A stretch of DNA of 39,799 nucleotides, from positions 9,994 through 49,792 of the forward strand of contig DCGS01000035.1 in assembly GCA_002314645.1 (NCBI GenBank), given 5' to 3'. The stretch is from Ruminococcaceae bacterium UBA1772 (GTDB lineage Bacteria; Bacillota; Clostridia; Oscillospirales; Acutalibacteraceae). Under the pieces are notes generated by a model. The model saw only the letters and a program-made list of their open reading frames with translations, did no database searches and was not told the DNA's origin. The translations under genes were made by a program, and so were the position numbers. The first letter of the stretch is position 1. Each line of letters starts with the position of its first letter. Positions 8,285 to 16,960 of the stretch are shown in pieces.

Positions 8285-8997
8285 TGGGCGGTTATTACGG
8301 ATATTATGGACTCTTTTACGATCCAACCTTTATTCTAGTTGTAATTGGTTTTGTAATTTCTCTTATTGCACAAATAAGAGTTAAATCTGCATACGGAAGA
8401 TATGCAAAGGTTTTAAGTTCACGTGGCCTTACAGCAGAGCGCGCAGCTCAAAAGGTACTTGAATATTACGGAATTCATGACGTACAAATAGTACCTATTC
8501 GTGGAGACCTTACAGACAACTATAATCCAAGAACAAACACAATCAGTCTATCTGAGTCTGTATATGGAAAGACATCAATTGCTGCAATTGGCGTTGCATG
8601 TCATGAAGCAGGACATGCTGCGCAGCATGCAGAAGGTTATCTTCCAATTAAGGTGCGCAATGTAATTATTCCTGCATGTAACATAGGATCAAGCATTGGT
8701 ATTCCTATTGCAATTTTAGGTGCATTTCTTGGCACATATACTCTTGTATATGTTGGACTTTTACTTTATGCTCTTGTTGCAGTGTTCCAGTTTGTAACAC
8801 TACCAGTTGAATTTAATGCAAGTAGAAGAGCAATAAAGGTAATTGGAGAAACTGATATTCTAACAGAAGATGAAAGACGTGGTGCGGTTAAGGTGTTAAA
8901 GGCTGCTGCTATGACTTATGTTGCAGCACTTGCAACAGCCATTCTTAACCTTTTAAGACTCTTCATCATATTTGGTGGAAGTAGAGACGACGACTAA
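8284..8997 (+). CDS. Membrane zinc metallopeptidase, YugP family
   Basis: A 237-residue integral membrane protein of the YugP (Zn_peptidase_2) family. Its substrate is unknown. A hydrophobic segment (about 11-30) opens the protein. The zinc motif His-Glu-Ala-Gly-His, followed by Ala-Ala-Gln-His, lies at about 107-115. Two further hydrophobic segments (about 130-175) and a last one near 205-230 complete it. The conserved Leu-Pro-Val-Glu-Phe-Asn-Ala-Ser lies between them and carries a likely third zinc ligand. The ATG overlaps the fmt stop by one base, so it is translated as part of the same operon, as in many Clostridia. Confidence 0.9.
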   Translation: MGGYYGYYGLFYDPTFILVVIGFVISLIAQIRVKSAYGRYAKVLSSRGLTAERAAQKVLEYYGIHDVQIVPIRGDLTDNYNPRTNTISLSESVYGKTSIAAIGVACHEAGHAAQHAEGYLPIKVRNVIIPACNIGSSIGIPIAILGAFLGTYTLVYVGLLLYALVAVFQFVTLPVEFNASRRAIKVIGETDILTEDERRGAVKVLKAAAMTYVAALATAILNLLRLFIIFGGSRDDD

Positions 8998-9010
8998 GTG
9001 GGGTGCAAAA

Positions 9011-10306
9011 ATGAACCCAAGACAGGAAGCACTTTCAGTGCTACTTAAAATTGAAAAAGATAAATCATATTCAAATATTGCAGTTGCCGGTGCCCTTAAG
9101 GATGAAAACCTTTCGGGCGCCGACAAGGCATTTTTTACAGCTTTAGTTTATGGTACAGTAGAGCGTATTTTAACGCTCGACTACAACCTGACCCTGTATT
9201 TGAAGCAGCCACTAAAGAAGCTAAAACCAGAGGTTTTATGTATTCTTCGAATGGGCGCTTATCAAATACTCTTCATGGACAAGGTGCCAGATAGAGCTGC
9301 CATAAACGAAAGCGTAAATTTAGCCAAGAAGAGGGCGCCATATGCCTCGGGCCTTGTTAACGCCGTTCTTCGTAAGGTGTCGGCGGCTGGAATTGTCCTT
9401 CCAAAGGAAGAAAGTTGTAACTATCTTGAAATAAAATATTCGTGTCCTTCTGATTTAATTGACTTGTTCGTAAAGTCATATGGCATAGAAAATGCAGTTG
9501 GCATACTTGAACATTCAGTTGGTACACAACCAATTACAATTCGTGTTAATACAACTAAGACAACGACAAAAGAGTTAATCCAAATTCTAAAAGAAGAGGG
9601 AATTGAGGCTGTTCCTCATAAGGCTTTTAAAGAAGGTGAATATGAGGAAATAGAAGATGCTCTCTGCCTTTTAAAACCAGGACGCATAGAAACTCTTGAA
9701 AGCTTTAAGAAGGGTCTATTCCATGTACAGGATGCTTCTTCTCAGCTTTGTTGTAAGAAACTTGGCGTAGAGCCAGGAGACGTTGTAATGGACGTCTGTG
9801 CGGCTCCAGGAGGCAAGAGCTTTACCCTTTCAGAAATGATGGAGGACAAGGGTACTCTTTACTCATTTGATCTTTACCCACAGCGTGTGGATCTTATAAG
9901 TTCTGGTGCAAAAAGACTTGGTCTTTCATGTGTTGAAACAAGGGTTTCGGATGCGGCAGTTTTCAACGAGGATTTGCCTGTGGCAGACAAGGTTCTTTGT
10001 GACGTTCCATGTGCTGGTCTTGGCATCATTGGAAGGAAGCCTGAAATACGTTACAAAGACCTCCGTGACATTGACAATTTGCCTGATTTACAGTATAATA
10101 TTTTGACTATTGCCTCAAGATATTTAAGGGTTTTTGGACGACTTGTGTATTCAACTTGTTCTCTAAATCCAAAGGAAAATACTGAGGTGGTAGAAAGGTT
10201 CGTTTGTGAGCATAAAAACTTCAGAATAATAAGCTCTGAAACTGTTATGCCACATGTATTTAATTCGGACGGATTTTTTGTAGCTGTACTTGAAAGAACG
10301 GAGTGA
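9011..10306 (+). CDS. rsmB: 16S rRNA (cytosine-967-C5)-methyltransferase
   Basis: It methylates C967 (E. coli numbering) of 16S rRNA with S-adenosylmethionine. An N-terminal NusB-like RNA-binding domain covers about 1-130. The methyltransferase domain follows with SAM loop Val-Cys-Ala-Ala-Pro-Gly-Gly-Lys (about 262-269), the catalytic Cys in Asp-Val-Pro-Cys-Ala-Gly-Leu-Gly (about 330-337), and the second Cys in Ser-Thr-Cys-Ser-Leu-Asn-Pro (about 381-387). The 431-residue length is usual. I start it at ATG 9011, preceded by TGGGGTG at 8999-9005; an in-frame ATG inside the upstream gene (8972) would add 13 residues with no site. Confidence 0.95.
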   Translation: MNPRQEALSVLLKIEKDKSYSNIAVAGALKDENLSGADKAFFTALVYGTVERILTLDYNLTLYLKQPLKKLKPEVLCILRMGAYQILFMDKVPDRAAINESVNLAKKRAPYASGLVNAVLRKVSAAGIVLPKEESCNYLEIKYSCPSDLIDLFVKSYGIENAVGILEHSVGTQPITIRVNTTKTTTKELIQILKEEGIEAVPHKAFKEGEYEEIEDALCLLKPGRIETLESFKKGLFHVQDASSQLCCKKLGVEPGDVVMDVCAAPGGKSFTLSEMMEDKGTLYSFDLYPQRVDLISSGAKRLGLSCVETRVSDAAVFNEDLPVADKVLCDVPCAGLGIIGRKPEIRYKDLRDIDNLPDLQYNILTIASRYLRVFGRLVYSTCSLNPKENTEVVERFVCEHKNFRIISSETVMPHVFNSDGFFVAVLERTE

Positions 10307-10310
10307 GGTT

Positions 10311-11354
10311 TTGCAGAATACTGATATTAAGTCAATGACATTGTCAGAGCTTAATGATGCAATAAAAGAACTTGGTCTTCCAAAGTTCCGTGCAGGACAA
10401 ATATACTCTTGGCTACATAAACAGTTTGCTGAAGACTTCTCTGAAATGACTAATCTTTCAAAGGATCTTAGAACTAAGCTATCTGAACAGTTTGAAATAA
10501 AGAACTGCACAATTGAAAGAAAACTTGTTTCAAGTCTTGACGGCACAATAAAATATCTCTTTAAACTCAACGACGGTGAGTTTGTAGAGTCAGTTTTAAT
10601 GAAGTACAAATACGGATATTCAGTGTGTATTTCCACTCAAGTAGGATGTAACATGAAATGTTCCTTCTGTGCTTCAACAATAGATGGATGTGTTAGAAAC
10701 CTAACTCCATCTGAAATGCTTTCACAAATTTATGCCATTTCTAAGGATAACGACATAAGAGTATCCCACATAGTACTTATGGGAATGGGCGAACCTCTTG
10801 ACAACTATGACAACGTAATGAAGTTTATGAACCTTATTACGAATGAGGATGGCCAGAACATAAGTGCAAGGCATATTTCAATATCTACCTGTGGAATAGT
10901 TCCAAAAATAAAGGAACTCATAAAACTACATCCACAGTTTACACTTTCAGTTTCTCTTCATGCTCCTAATGATGAAATTAGAAGTAGAATAATGCCAGTA
11001 AACAAGGCATGGAATACGGACGAGCTATTAGCTGTTTGTAGAGAGTACACTGAAACAACCTCTAGAAGAATTTCATTTGAGTACGCCATGATGAGTGGTA
11101 TAAACGACACAGATGAATGCGCTAGAGAACTTGCATCCAAACTAAAAGGAATGCTTTGTCATGTAAATCTTATCCCAGCAAATGAAGTTAGGGAGAATGA
11201 TTATAAACGAAGCTCAAGCGAAGTGGTTGAAGCCTTCGCAAAGAAGCTTGAATCGTACGGGCTTACCGTAACAGTTAGAAGAAGTCTCGGTGGAGACATA
11301 AATGCTTCCTGTGGTCAGCTTAGGCGAAATAGAGGAAAGGAGGAGCGGTTATGA
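10311..11354 (+). CDS. rlmN: Dual-specificity 23S rRNA/tRNA adenine-C2 methyltransferase
   Basis: A radical SAM enzyme that methylates C2 of A2503 in 23S rRNA and A37 in some tRNAs. The iron-sulfur motif is Cys-Asn-Met-Lys-Cys-Ser-Phe-Cys (about 113-120). Gly-Met-Gly-Glu-Pro-Leu-Asp-Asn-Tyr follows. The second essential Cys is in Asn-Ala-Ser-Cys-Gly-Gln-Leu-Arg near the C-terminus. The 347-residue length is usual. The start is TTG 10311, four bases after the rsmB stop, with GGAGTGAGG at 10300-10308; a TTG at 10290 inside rsmB is less well placed. The stop overlaps the following phosphatase gene by four bases (ATGA). Confidence 0.96.
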   Translation: MQNTDIKSMTLSELNDAIKELGLPKFRAGQIYSWLHKQFAEDFSEMTNLSKDLRTKLSEQFEIKNCTIERKLVSSLDGTIKYLFKLNDGEFVESVLMKYKYGYSVCISTQVGCNMKCSFCASTIDGCVRNLTPSEMLSQIYAISKDNDIRVSHIVLMGMGEPLDNYDNVMKFMNLITNEDGQNISARHISISTCGIVPKIKELIKLHPQFTLSVSLHAPNDEIRSRIMPVNKAWNTDELLAVCREYTETTSRRISFEYAMMSGINDTDECARELASKLKGMLCHVNLIPANEVRENDYKRSSSEVVEAFAKKLESYGLTVTVRRSLGGDINASCGQLRRNRGKEERL

Positions 11355-12079
11355 AAATATCAGCAAAAACAGATGTAGGACGCGTTAGAAGTTCCAATCA
11401 GGACTCATATGCAGCTGGTGAATTCCAAAACGGAGTAGTTTGGGCTGTCGTTTGTGATGGCATGGGCGGAAACGCTGGTGGTAACATTGCAAGTTCAACT
11501 GCAGTTAAATCTATTTCTGAAAGAATTACATCTGGTTATAGAGACGGAATGACCTCTTCTTCAATAAAGAATCTTCTAATTACTGCAGTGACAAATGCAA
11601 ACTATGAAGTATATGATGCAGCAAAAGCAAATCCAGACCTTAAGGGAATGGGAACTACTGTAGTTGCGGCAATAGTTACTGAGGATTCTTTCAATATTGC
11701 TCACGCAGGAGACAGCAGAGCATATGTTATTTCAAAGGATGAAATAAGACAAATTACCAAAGACCACTCTGTGGTTCAAGATATGGTCGAAAAAGGAGAA
11801 ATAACTCCTTTGGAGGCTCGCAAGCATCCTAGCAAGAACCTAATTACAAGAGCTCTTGGTGTTGATGAAATAATTAAGGTAGATTTCAATGTGGTAGACA
11901 CGACTGAAAATGACATCCTACTTATGTGTACAGATGGACTTACAAATTTCGTTGACACAACAGATATTTATAGGGTTGTTTCAGATTCCGAAATGGAATC
12001 AGTTGCAGAAACACTTATAAATATGGCAAATGAGAACGGTGGCGGAGATAACATAACCGCACTTGCCGTTGCATACTAA
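11351..12079 (+). CDS. stp: PP2C-family Ser/Thr phosphatase (Stp/PrpC)
   Basis: A metal-dependent phosphatase that reverses phosphorylation by the kinase encoded next to it. The PP2C metal-binding residues are visible: Arg-Ser-Ser-Asn-Gln-Asp18, Val-Cys-Asp36-Gly-Met-Gly-Gly, Ala-Gly-Asp-Ser-Arg-Ala-Tyr, Thr-Lys-Asp-His-Ser, Cys-Thr-Asp-Gly-Leu-Thr and a final Gly-Gly-Asp-Asn-Ile-Thr. The 242-residue length is usual for the bacterial type. There is no membrane segment. It starts inside the last codons of rlmN (AAAGGAGGAG site at 11336-11345). The pair stp-pknB is a standard Firmicute arrangement that controls cell wall growth and division. Confidence 0.95.
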   Translation: MKISAKTDVGRVRSSNQDSYAAGEFQNGVVWAVVCDGMGGNAGGNIASSTAVKSISERITSGYRDGMTSSSIKNLLITAVTNANYEVYDAAKANPDLKGMGTTVVAAIVTEDSFNIAHAGDSRAYVISKDEIRQITKDHSVVQDMVEKGEITPLEARKHPSKNLITRALGVDEIIKVDFNVVDTTENDILLMCTDGLTNFVDTTDIYRVVSDSEMESVAETLINMANENGGGDNITALAVAY

Positions 12080-12098
12080 TTGAGGAGGAGTGTGTAAA

Positions 12099-14282
12099 AT
12101 GGATAGCTATGTAGGAAAGCGACTTGATGGTCGTTATGAAATAAGAGAAATAATTGGCGTAGGCGGTATGGCAGTAGTATATAAAGCCTATGACAATATA
12201 GATGATAGAATTGTTGCAATTAAAATTCTCAAAGAGGAATTTCTTGCAAATGAAGAATTCCGTCGCAGATTCAAGAATGAATCTAAGGCAATTGCTGTAT
12301 TGTCTCATCCAAACATTGTAAAAGTATACGATGTATCTTTTGGTGACAGACTTCAGTACATTGTAATGGAATACATTGAGGGTATTACTCTTAAGGAATA
12401 CATTGAGCAGCAGAAGAAAATTAGCTGGAAGGAAGCTGTACACTTCACAACACAGATTCTTCGTGCACTTCAGCATGCTCATGACAAGGGTATTGTTCAC
12501 AGAGACGTTAAGCCTCAGAACATCATTCTTCTTCAAAATGGTAATATTAAAGTAACAGACTTTGGTATTGCACGTTTCAGCCGTGGTGAAACAAGAACAA
12601 TGACAGAAAGTGCAATTGGTTCTGTTCACTATATCAGCCCAGAGCAGGCACGTGGCGAAATTACAGATGACAAAGCAGACATTTATTCTGTAGGTGTTGT
12701 TCTTTATGAAATGATTACTGGAAAGCTTCCTTTTGAATCTGACAGTGCCGTTTCAGTTGCAATTATGCAGCTTCAAAATGAGGCAGTTCACCCACGTGAT
12801 ATTAACCCTGAAATTCCAATTGGTCTTGAGCAGATTACTCTTCGTGCAATGCAGAAGAGCACAAAGGACAGATATCAGTCTGCTGCAGAAATGCTTCTTG
12901 ATCTTGACGAATTCAGAAGAAATCCTGCAATTAAATTTGACTACAGCTACTTTGTAGACAAGGAACCAACAAAGTTCATTAGCCAGCAGGCTATTACTCC
13001 AGGTCCTGTTTCAACTCCAGCAACTAGAGTTGCAGATATTGAGGATGACTATGATGGCATGGAGGATGAGGAAGAGCCAAATAAGACACTTCCAGTACTT
13101 GTTGGTGTAATGTCAGCTCTCCTTGCTGTAATTATTCTTGTTATTATTTTCCTTGCACTCTTCACAGACCTCTTCAAGAGCAACAAAATTGAAGTTCCAG
13201 AACTTCTTGGACTCAATTATGCTGAAGAAGTTCAGGGCAACTCAAAATATGCAGACTGGAGCTTTGAAGTTGACTATGTAACTTCAACTCAGTATAAGCC
13301 AGGTCAAATTTCAAAGCAGTCACCATATGGTGGTGCAAAGGCTAAGAAGGGCAGCACAATTAAACTTGAGGTTGTATCTTCTGGTTCACTTGTTGAAATT
13401 CCTGACATTAAGGGTTATGAACTTGGAACAGCTAAGACTGCACTTCAGTCAGCAGGCTTCTCTAACATTTCAGTTCAGCCAATCTATGACAAGGATGCAG
13501 ATCCTAATACAGTAATTAAGACAGATCCTGCAATCGGTAACAGAGCAGACACATCTTCAACAGTTACTATCTACGTTGCTACAGACACAAATGAAAACGA
13601 AGTAAAGGTTCCAGACGTTCTTGGTATGAACTACTATGAACAGGCTGAAGATGTTGAAGCATTCTTTACAACTTCAGAACTTGAACTTGGTAAGGTAACT
13701 GAAGAGGATTCAGATAAGAAGCGCGGTACAGTTCTTGACCAGAGTATTGATGGTGGAGAAATGGCTGCAAAGGGAACTAAGATTAACATTACTGTAAGCT
13801 CTGGTAAGGCAAAGTCAAGCACAGCTACAATTGATCTTACACTCCCAGATTCAAGCACAACTGAAACACTTAAAATCTTTGTTGCAAACGATCTTTACGA
13901 CTCAAAGACAGTTCTTTGCAACGGTGCAAAATACACATGTACAATTAACGGTGAAGGTTCAGGTAAATCAATTCAGATTACAATTGGTCAATACACTGTA
14001 TATACTGCAACAGCAGACTTCACAACATCTCCAGCAACTCTCTCAGACGTTAAGAAGTACTCTGTTCCAGTAGAAAAATCTGTTCCAAATGTTATTGGAA
14101 AAACAGAAAGTGAAGCAAAAGCAGCTCTCAAAGATGCAGGATTCACAAATGTATCTGTTGCATCTCAAGACGTTGCTTCTGATGATGATGTTGGAACTGT
14201 AGTTAATATGAGTCCTTCAGGCGGAAGAAAAGCATCAACATCAGATAAGGTTACAATCTATATTGGTAAACCTATAGTTTAA
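12099..14282 (+). CDS. pknB: Membrane Ser/Thr protein kinase with PASTA repeats
   Basis: A PknB/PrkC-type receptor kinase whose outer PASTA repeats bind muropeptides or lipid II. The kinase domain (about 10-275) has the Gly-Val-Gly-Gly-Met-Ala loop, Lys42, His-Arg-Asp136-Val-Lys-Pro-Gln-Asn, Asp154-Phe-Gly and Ser-Pro-Glu-Gln. A Glu/Asp-rich linker leads to one membrane segment at about 332-357. Outside are PASTA-like units starting near Val-Pro-Glu-Leu-Leu-Gly (about 365), Ile-Pro-Asp-Ile-Lys-Gly (about 432), Val-Pro-Asp-Val-Leu-Gly (about 503) and Val-Pro-Asn-Val-Ile-Gly (about 661). A beta-rich, non-PASTA insert of about 85 residues sits between the third and fourth. ATG 12099 follows GAGGAGGAG (12082-12090). 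It is longer than the usual 600-680 residues because of the insert. Confidence 0.95.
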   Translation: MDSYVGKRLDGRYEIREIIGVGGMAVVYKAYDNIDDRIVAIKILKEEFLANEEFRRRFKNESKAIAVLSHPNIVKVYDVSFGDRLQYIVMEYIEGITLKEYIEQQKKISWKEAVHFTTQILRALQHAHDKGIVHRDVKPQNIILLQNGNIKVTDFGIARFSRGETRTMTESAIGSVHYISPEQARGEITDDKADIYSVGVVLYEMITGKLPFESDSAVSVAIMQLQNEAVHPRDINPEIPIGLEQITLRAMQKSTKDRYQSAAEMLLDLDEFRRNPAIKFDYSYFVDKEPTKFISQQAITPGPVSTPATRVADIEDDYDGMEDEEEPNKTLPVLVGVMSALLAVIILVIIFLALFTDLFKSNKIEVPELLGLNYAEEVQGNSKYADWSFEVDYVTSTQYKPGQISKQSPYGGAKAKKGSTIKLEVVSSGSLVEIPDIKGYELGTAKTALQSAGFSNISVQPIYDKDADPNTVIKTDPAIGNRADTSSTVTIYVATDTNENEVKVPDVLGMNYYEQAEDVEAFFTTSELELGKVTEEDSDKKRGTVLDQSIDGGEMAAKGTKINITVSSGKAKSSTATIDLTLPDSSTTETLKIFVANDLYDSKTVLCNGAKYTCTINGEGSGKSIQITIGQYTVYTATADFTTSPATLSDVKKYSVPVEKSVPNVIGKTESEAKAALKDAGFTNVSVASQDVASDDDVGTVVNMSPSGGRKASTSDKVTIYIGKPIV

Positions 14283-14296
14283 TTCGGAGTGAGTTA

Positions 14297-15187
14297 ATGA
14301 CTGAAGGAATTATTGTTAAAGGTATTGGCGGTTTCTACTATGTGGAGACCGCCAATGGCGTATATGAATGTAAGGCTCGTGGTGTTTTCCGTAAGGAAAA
14401 GGTTACACCACTTGTTGGCGACAATGTTAAAATTAGCATTAACGAGGGCGAAAATGCGGAGAATACAATAGAGGAAATCCTTCCTCGTTCTAGTTTTCTC
14501 CTAAGACCTCCTGTAGCTAATATTAATCAGCTCATTATTGTTGTTTCTGGATGTCAGCCAAGCCCTAATACGGTCCTTACAGACCGTTTGACGGCTATTG
14601 CTGCAAAAAGAAATATTGAGCCTATCATTGTGCTCAACAAGTCAGACCTTACTGACGTTTTAGATTTATACAAGGCATATCAGTCCACAGGCTTTAGAAC
14701 TATAGTTGCAAGTGGTAGAACAGGGTATGGTGTAGATGAAATAAAAGCTCTCCTTGAGGGCAAAATTTCAGCCTTCACAGGAAACTCTGGTGTTGGCAAG
14801 TCCACACTTCTCAACTGTATAGATCCGTCTCTTGGCCTTGCAACATCTGAAATTAGCTTAAAGCTTGGAAGAGGTAAGCACACCACAAGAGAAACAACTC
14901 TCCACAAAATTTGTGGAGGATATGTTGCAGATACTCCAGGGTTTGCATCGCTTGAAATTCTAAAGAATGAAATAATACTGAAGGATGAGCTTCAGTATCT
15001 TTTCCCAGAGTTTGAGGACTATATTGAATGCTGTAAATTCTTCCCTTCCTGTGCACACATAAATGACCGCGGATGTGCAGTTCGTGCTGCAGTAGAAGAG
15101 GGCGAAATCAGCGAATCCAGATATCAAAGCTATAGAACTCTTTATGACGAAGTAAAAGATATTAAAGAGTGGGAACTTAAAAAATAA
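14297..15187 (+). CDS. rsgA: Ribosome small subunit-dependent GTPase A
   Basis: A circularly permuted GTPase that acts late in 30S assembly. An OB fold (about 1-70) comes first. The G motifs then appear in permuted order: Asn-Lys-Ser-Asp (G4), Gly-Asn-Ser-Gly-Val-Gly-Lys-Ser-Thr (G1), Asp-Thr-Pro-Gly-Phe (G3). The zinc knuckle at the end has Cys-Cys, then Cys-Ala-His, then Cys (about 248-266). The 296-residue length is usual. GGAGTGAG at 14285-14292 supports the ATG. In many relatives rpe and thiN follow; here spoVM comes next instead. Confidence 0.95.
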   Translation: MTEGIIVKGIGGFYYVETANGVYECKARGVFRKEKVTPLVGDNVKISINEGENAENTIEEILPRSSFLLRPPVANINQLIIVVSGCQPSPNTVLTDRLTAIAAKRNIEPIIVLNKSDLTDVLDLYKAYQSTGFRTIVASGRTGYGVDEIKALLEGKISAFTGNSGVGKSTLLNCIDPSLGLATSEISLKLGRGKHTTRETTLHKICGGYVADTPGFASLEILKNEIILKDELQYLFPEFEDYIECCKFFPSCAHINDRGCAVRAAVEEGEISESRYQSYRTLYDEVKDIKEWELKK

Positions 15188-15191
15188 ATGT

Positions 15192-15220
15192 AACCATATT
15201 TTTCTGTGCTTCATAGTATA
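15192..15220 (+). promoter_or_regulatory. Possible sporulation (mother-cell sigma) promoter before spoVM
   Basis: AACC at 15192-15195, a 16-base gap, then CATAGTATA at 15212-15220 fits the Bacillus sigma-K pattern (mACm, 16-17 bases, CATAnnnTA); the -10 also resembles sigma-E boxes. Position before a sporulation gene supports it. The start of transcription would fall almost on the ribosome binding site, which weakens the call. Confidence 0.3.
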
Positions 15221-15238
15221 GGAAAAGGTGGTGGCAAT

Positions 15239-15313
15239 ATGAAAGTTGTAGTACTCAGAAGCCCAAAGGGCCTAAAAGGATTCCTAAGAATGATATTTGG
15301 AATTGAAAAATGA
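15239..15313 (+). CDS. spoVM: Stage V sporulation protein M (SpoVM), 24 residues
   Basis: A tiny gene of 24 codons plus TGA, with a strong site AAAGGTGGTGG (15223-15233) 5 bases before the ATG. The product starts Met-Lys-Val-Val-Val-Leu-Arg-Ser-Pro9, then Lys-Gly-Leu-Lys-Gly-Phe-Leu-Arg-Met-Ile-Phe-Gly and ends in Glu-Lys. This matches the plan of Bacillus SpoVM (26 residues): a loose N-terminal part, Pro at position 9, then an amphipathic helix with basic and hydrophobic faces. SpoVM inserts shallowly in the convex forespore outer membrane, recruits SpoIVA and so sets the base of the spore coat; Pro9 matters for recognising curvature. In Bacillus it lies in the same rsgA neighbourhood. Here spoIVA lies only 1.65 kb downstream. 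Confidence 0.9.
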   Translation: MKVVVLRSPKGLKGFLRMIFGIEK

Positions 15314-15329
15314 ATAATACATAAAAATG

Positions 15330-15376
15330 AAACCTCTGTCATATAGTTTTGTAAGAAAATATGACGGAGGTTTTTT
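15330..15376 (+). terminator. Terminator hairpin after spoVM that also contains the next gene's RBS
   Basis: Arms 15330-15344 and 15359-15373 pair over 15 bases with one G-T wobble, loop 14 bases, followed by TTTTTT (15371-15376, partly in the stem). The 3' arm contains GACGGAGG (15363-15370), the ribosome binding site of the gene that starts at 15377. Confidence 0.75.
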
Positions 15377-16897
15377 ATGGGTGAACTTGATTTAAAAAAG
15401 AAGTGTATTACTTCTTTAGAGTATAATTTGTGCAGTACAGAAGAAGTTCCAATGGATTGTGATATAACACTTCCTGACTATCTTCCAGAGGTTAGAAAGG
15501 TACTCAAGTGTTTTGCGATTCCTGGAGTTGCTGGCACTTCACTTTCAGGTAGTCGCATTACAACGGAGGGCAGTACAACAATTCGTATTCTGTATGTTTC
15601 AGACAAGAATGAAATTTGTTCGTATGAACAGGGCGTACCATTTTCAAAGTATATTGAGGCACTTGAATATGCAGATGCTTCCGTTGTAGATTGCGAGGCC
15701 AAAGTAGGGTATATAAACTGCCGTGCAGTAAGTCAAAGAAGACTTGATATTCATGGTGCGTTGTCTTTAAAGTTTTTCACCTACAAGAACAGTGAAACAG
15801 AGATAGTATTAGGCGACTTGCCAAAAGATATTGAGAAAAGGGAATGTGGCATAAAGAACTGCAATTCTGTAGCCAATGCAATAAGATTCTTCTCAGTAAA
15901 TCAAGTAGAGACTTTAAAGGATGAACCATGCATTAAATCCGTTACAAGACTTGAGGGATACGGACTTATAAATGAAATAAAGGTTATTAAGGATAAATCG
16001 CTTATTAAGGGCGATGTAATTACAAGTGTTTCTTATGTATCTGCAGAGTCCGAAAGTATTGAACATCATTCACTTAAAATTCCTATCAGTCAAATTGTTG
16101 ATGCCATTGGACTGGATGAGGATGAAATAATGGATGCATCGCTCACCGTTATGCAGCTTAATGCTTTCCCAAAAGCAGATGTAAATGGAGAGTATAAGCT
16201 TTTAGATGTCAGCGCAAAAATCAAAGTGGAAGTACATGCGTACAAAGAGGAAACTCTTGTTGGTGTTACAGATGCATATTCAACAAAGCAGCTTCTAAAT
16301 ACAGAGTCATCAAATGTCCCACTATATGAATATAAAAACGAAATAAAGGAAACGTTTTTGGTGGAGGGCGACCTTGGTCTTTCAATGTCTGAGTGCAATG
16401 AAATAAAAGATATTTGGCCACAAGACATAGTCTATAACACAACGACCAAAGATGGCGTTTTGAAAGTCGACGGAACAATAACCTATGGTATGGTAGGCAT
16501 TAGTGAAGACGATATTAACTACTTTGAAAGAAATGTTTACTTTGAATTTAAGAAGGACTATGCAGGCTCTTCTGAAATTCACTGTATGCCACGTCTTCTT
16601 GTACTTGGAACAAATCAGTCAGCTGGTTCATCAGGCGGATTCAGCGTAAAATCAGAAGTTAGCATTGAAGCACACGTGTTTGAAAAGTTGACAAAGGAAC
16701 TCGTTTACAACATTTCCTCAGGGGAATTAAAACAAGTCGACGACGACGTAGCGGTTGTCCTTTACTTTGCCTGTGAAAACGAAAGCGTTTGGGACATTGC
16801 AAGAAAGTACAACTCTACGGTAAGTGCAATTCTTCTTGAAAACGAGCTTGAGGACGAAATAATAGCAGAAAATAGAATGCTTTTAATTCCTAGATAA
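15377..16897 (+). CDS. SPOCS (DUF3794) and LysM domain protein, spore coat/cortex-linked
   Basis: A 506-residue protein with no signal peptide. Three SPOCS-type segments can be traced: the first is marked by Asp-Ile-Thr-Leu-Pro-Asp-Tyr-Leu-Pro-Glu-Val at about 28-38, and others lie at about 165-290 and 305-440. A LysM domain fills about 460-506, with Val-Trp-Asp-Ile-Ala-Arg-Lys-Tyr and Asn-Arg-Met-Leu-Leu-Ile-Pro. LysM binds peptidoglycan, and SPOCS proteins occur in endospore formers, so a mother-cell protein at the coat-cortex interface is likely, somewhat like SafA in Bacillus in role but not in family. The ATG is 4 bases after the ribosome binding site inside the preceding hairpin. It sits between spoVM and spoIVA, which supports a coat role. 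Confidence 0.88.
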   Translation: MGELDLKKKCITSLEYNLCSTEEVPMDCDITLPDYLPEVRKVLKCFAIPGVAGTSLSGSRITTEGSTTIRILYVSDKNEICSYEQGVPFSKYIEALEYADASVVDCEAKVGYINCRAVSQRRLDIHGALSLKFFTYKNSETEIVLGDLPKDIEKRECGIKNCNSVANAIRFFSVNQVETLKDEPCIKSVTRLEGYGLINEIKVIKDKSLIKGDVITSVSYVSAESESIEHHSLKIPISQIVDAIGLDEDEIMDASLTVMQLNAFPKADVNGEYKLLDVSAKIKVEVHAYKEETLVGVTDAYSTKQLLNTESSNVPLYEYKNEIKETFLVEGDLGLSMSECNEIKDIWPQDIVYNTTTKDGVLKVDGTITYGMVGISEDDINYFERNVYFEFKKDYAGSSEIHCMPRLLVLGTNQSAGSSGGFSVKSEVSIEAHVFEKLTKELVYNISSGELKQVDDDVAVVLYFACENESVWDIARKYNSTVSAILLENELEDEIIAENRMLLIPR

Positions 16898-16960
16898 GTA
16901 ATAAAGTTAAAAAGCCATGCATATGCTTTCTTAAAGGAAAAATTGTATGGAGGCAACAGT

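Noticed and set aside
15478..16582. Minus-strand open frames opposite the SPOCS-LysM gene
   Set aside because: No ribosome binding sites, no recognisable protein features, and the + strand gene fully explains the region.
16925..16960. Sigma-E-like GCATATG box before spoIVA
   Set aside because: No acceptable -10 at 14-15 bases; the gene's sporulation promoter is not visible from the sequence.
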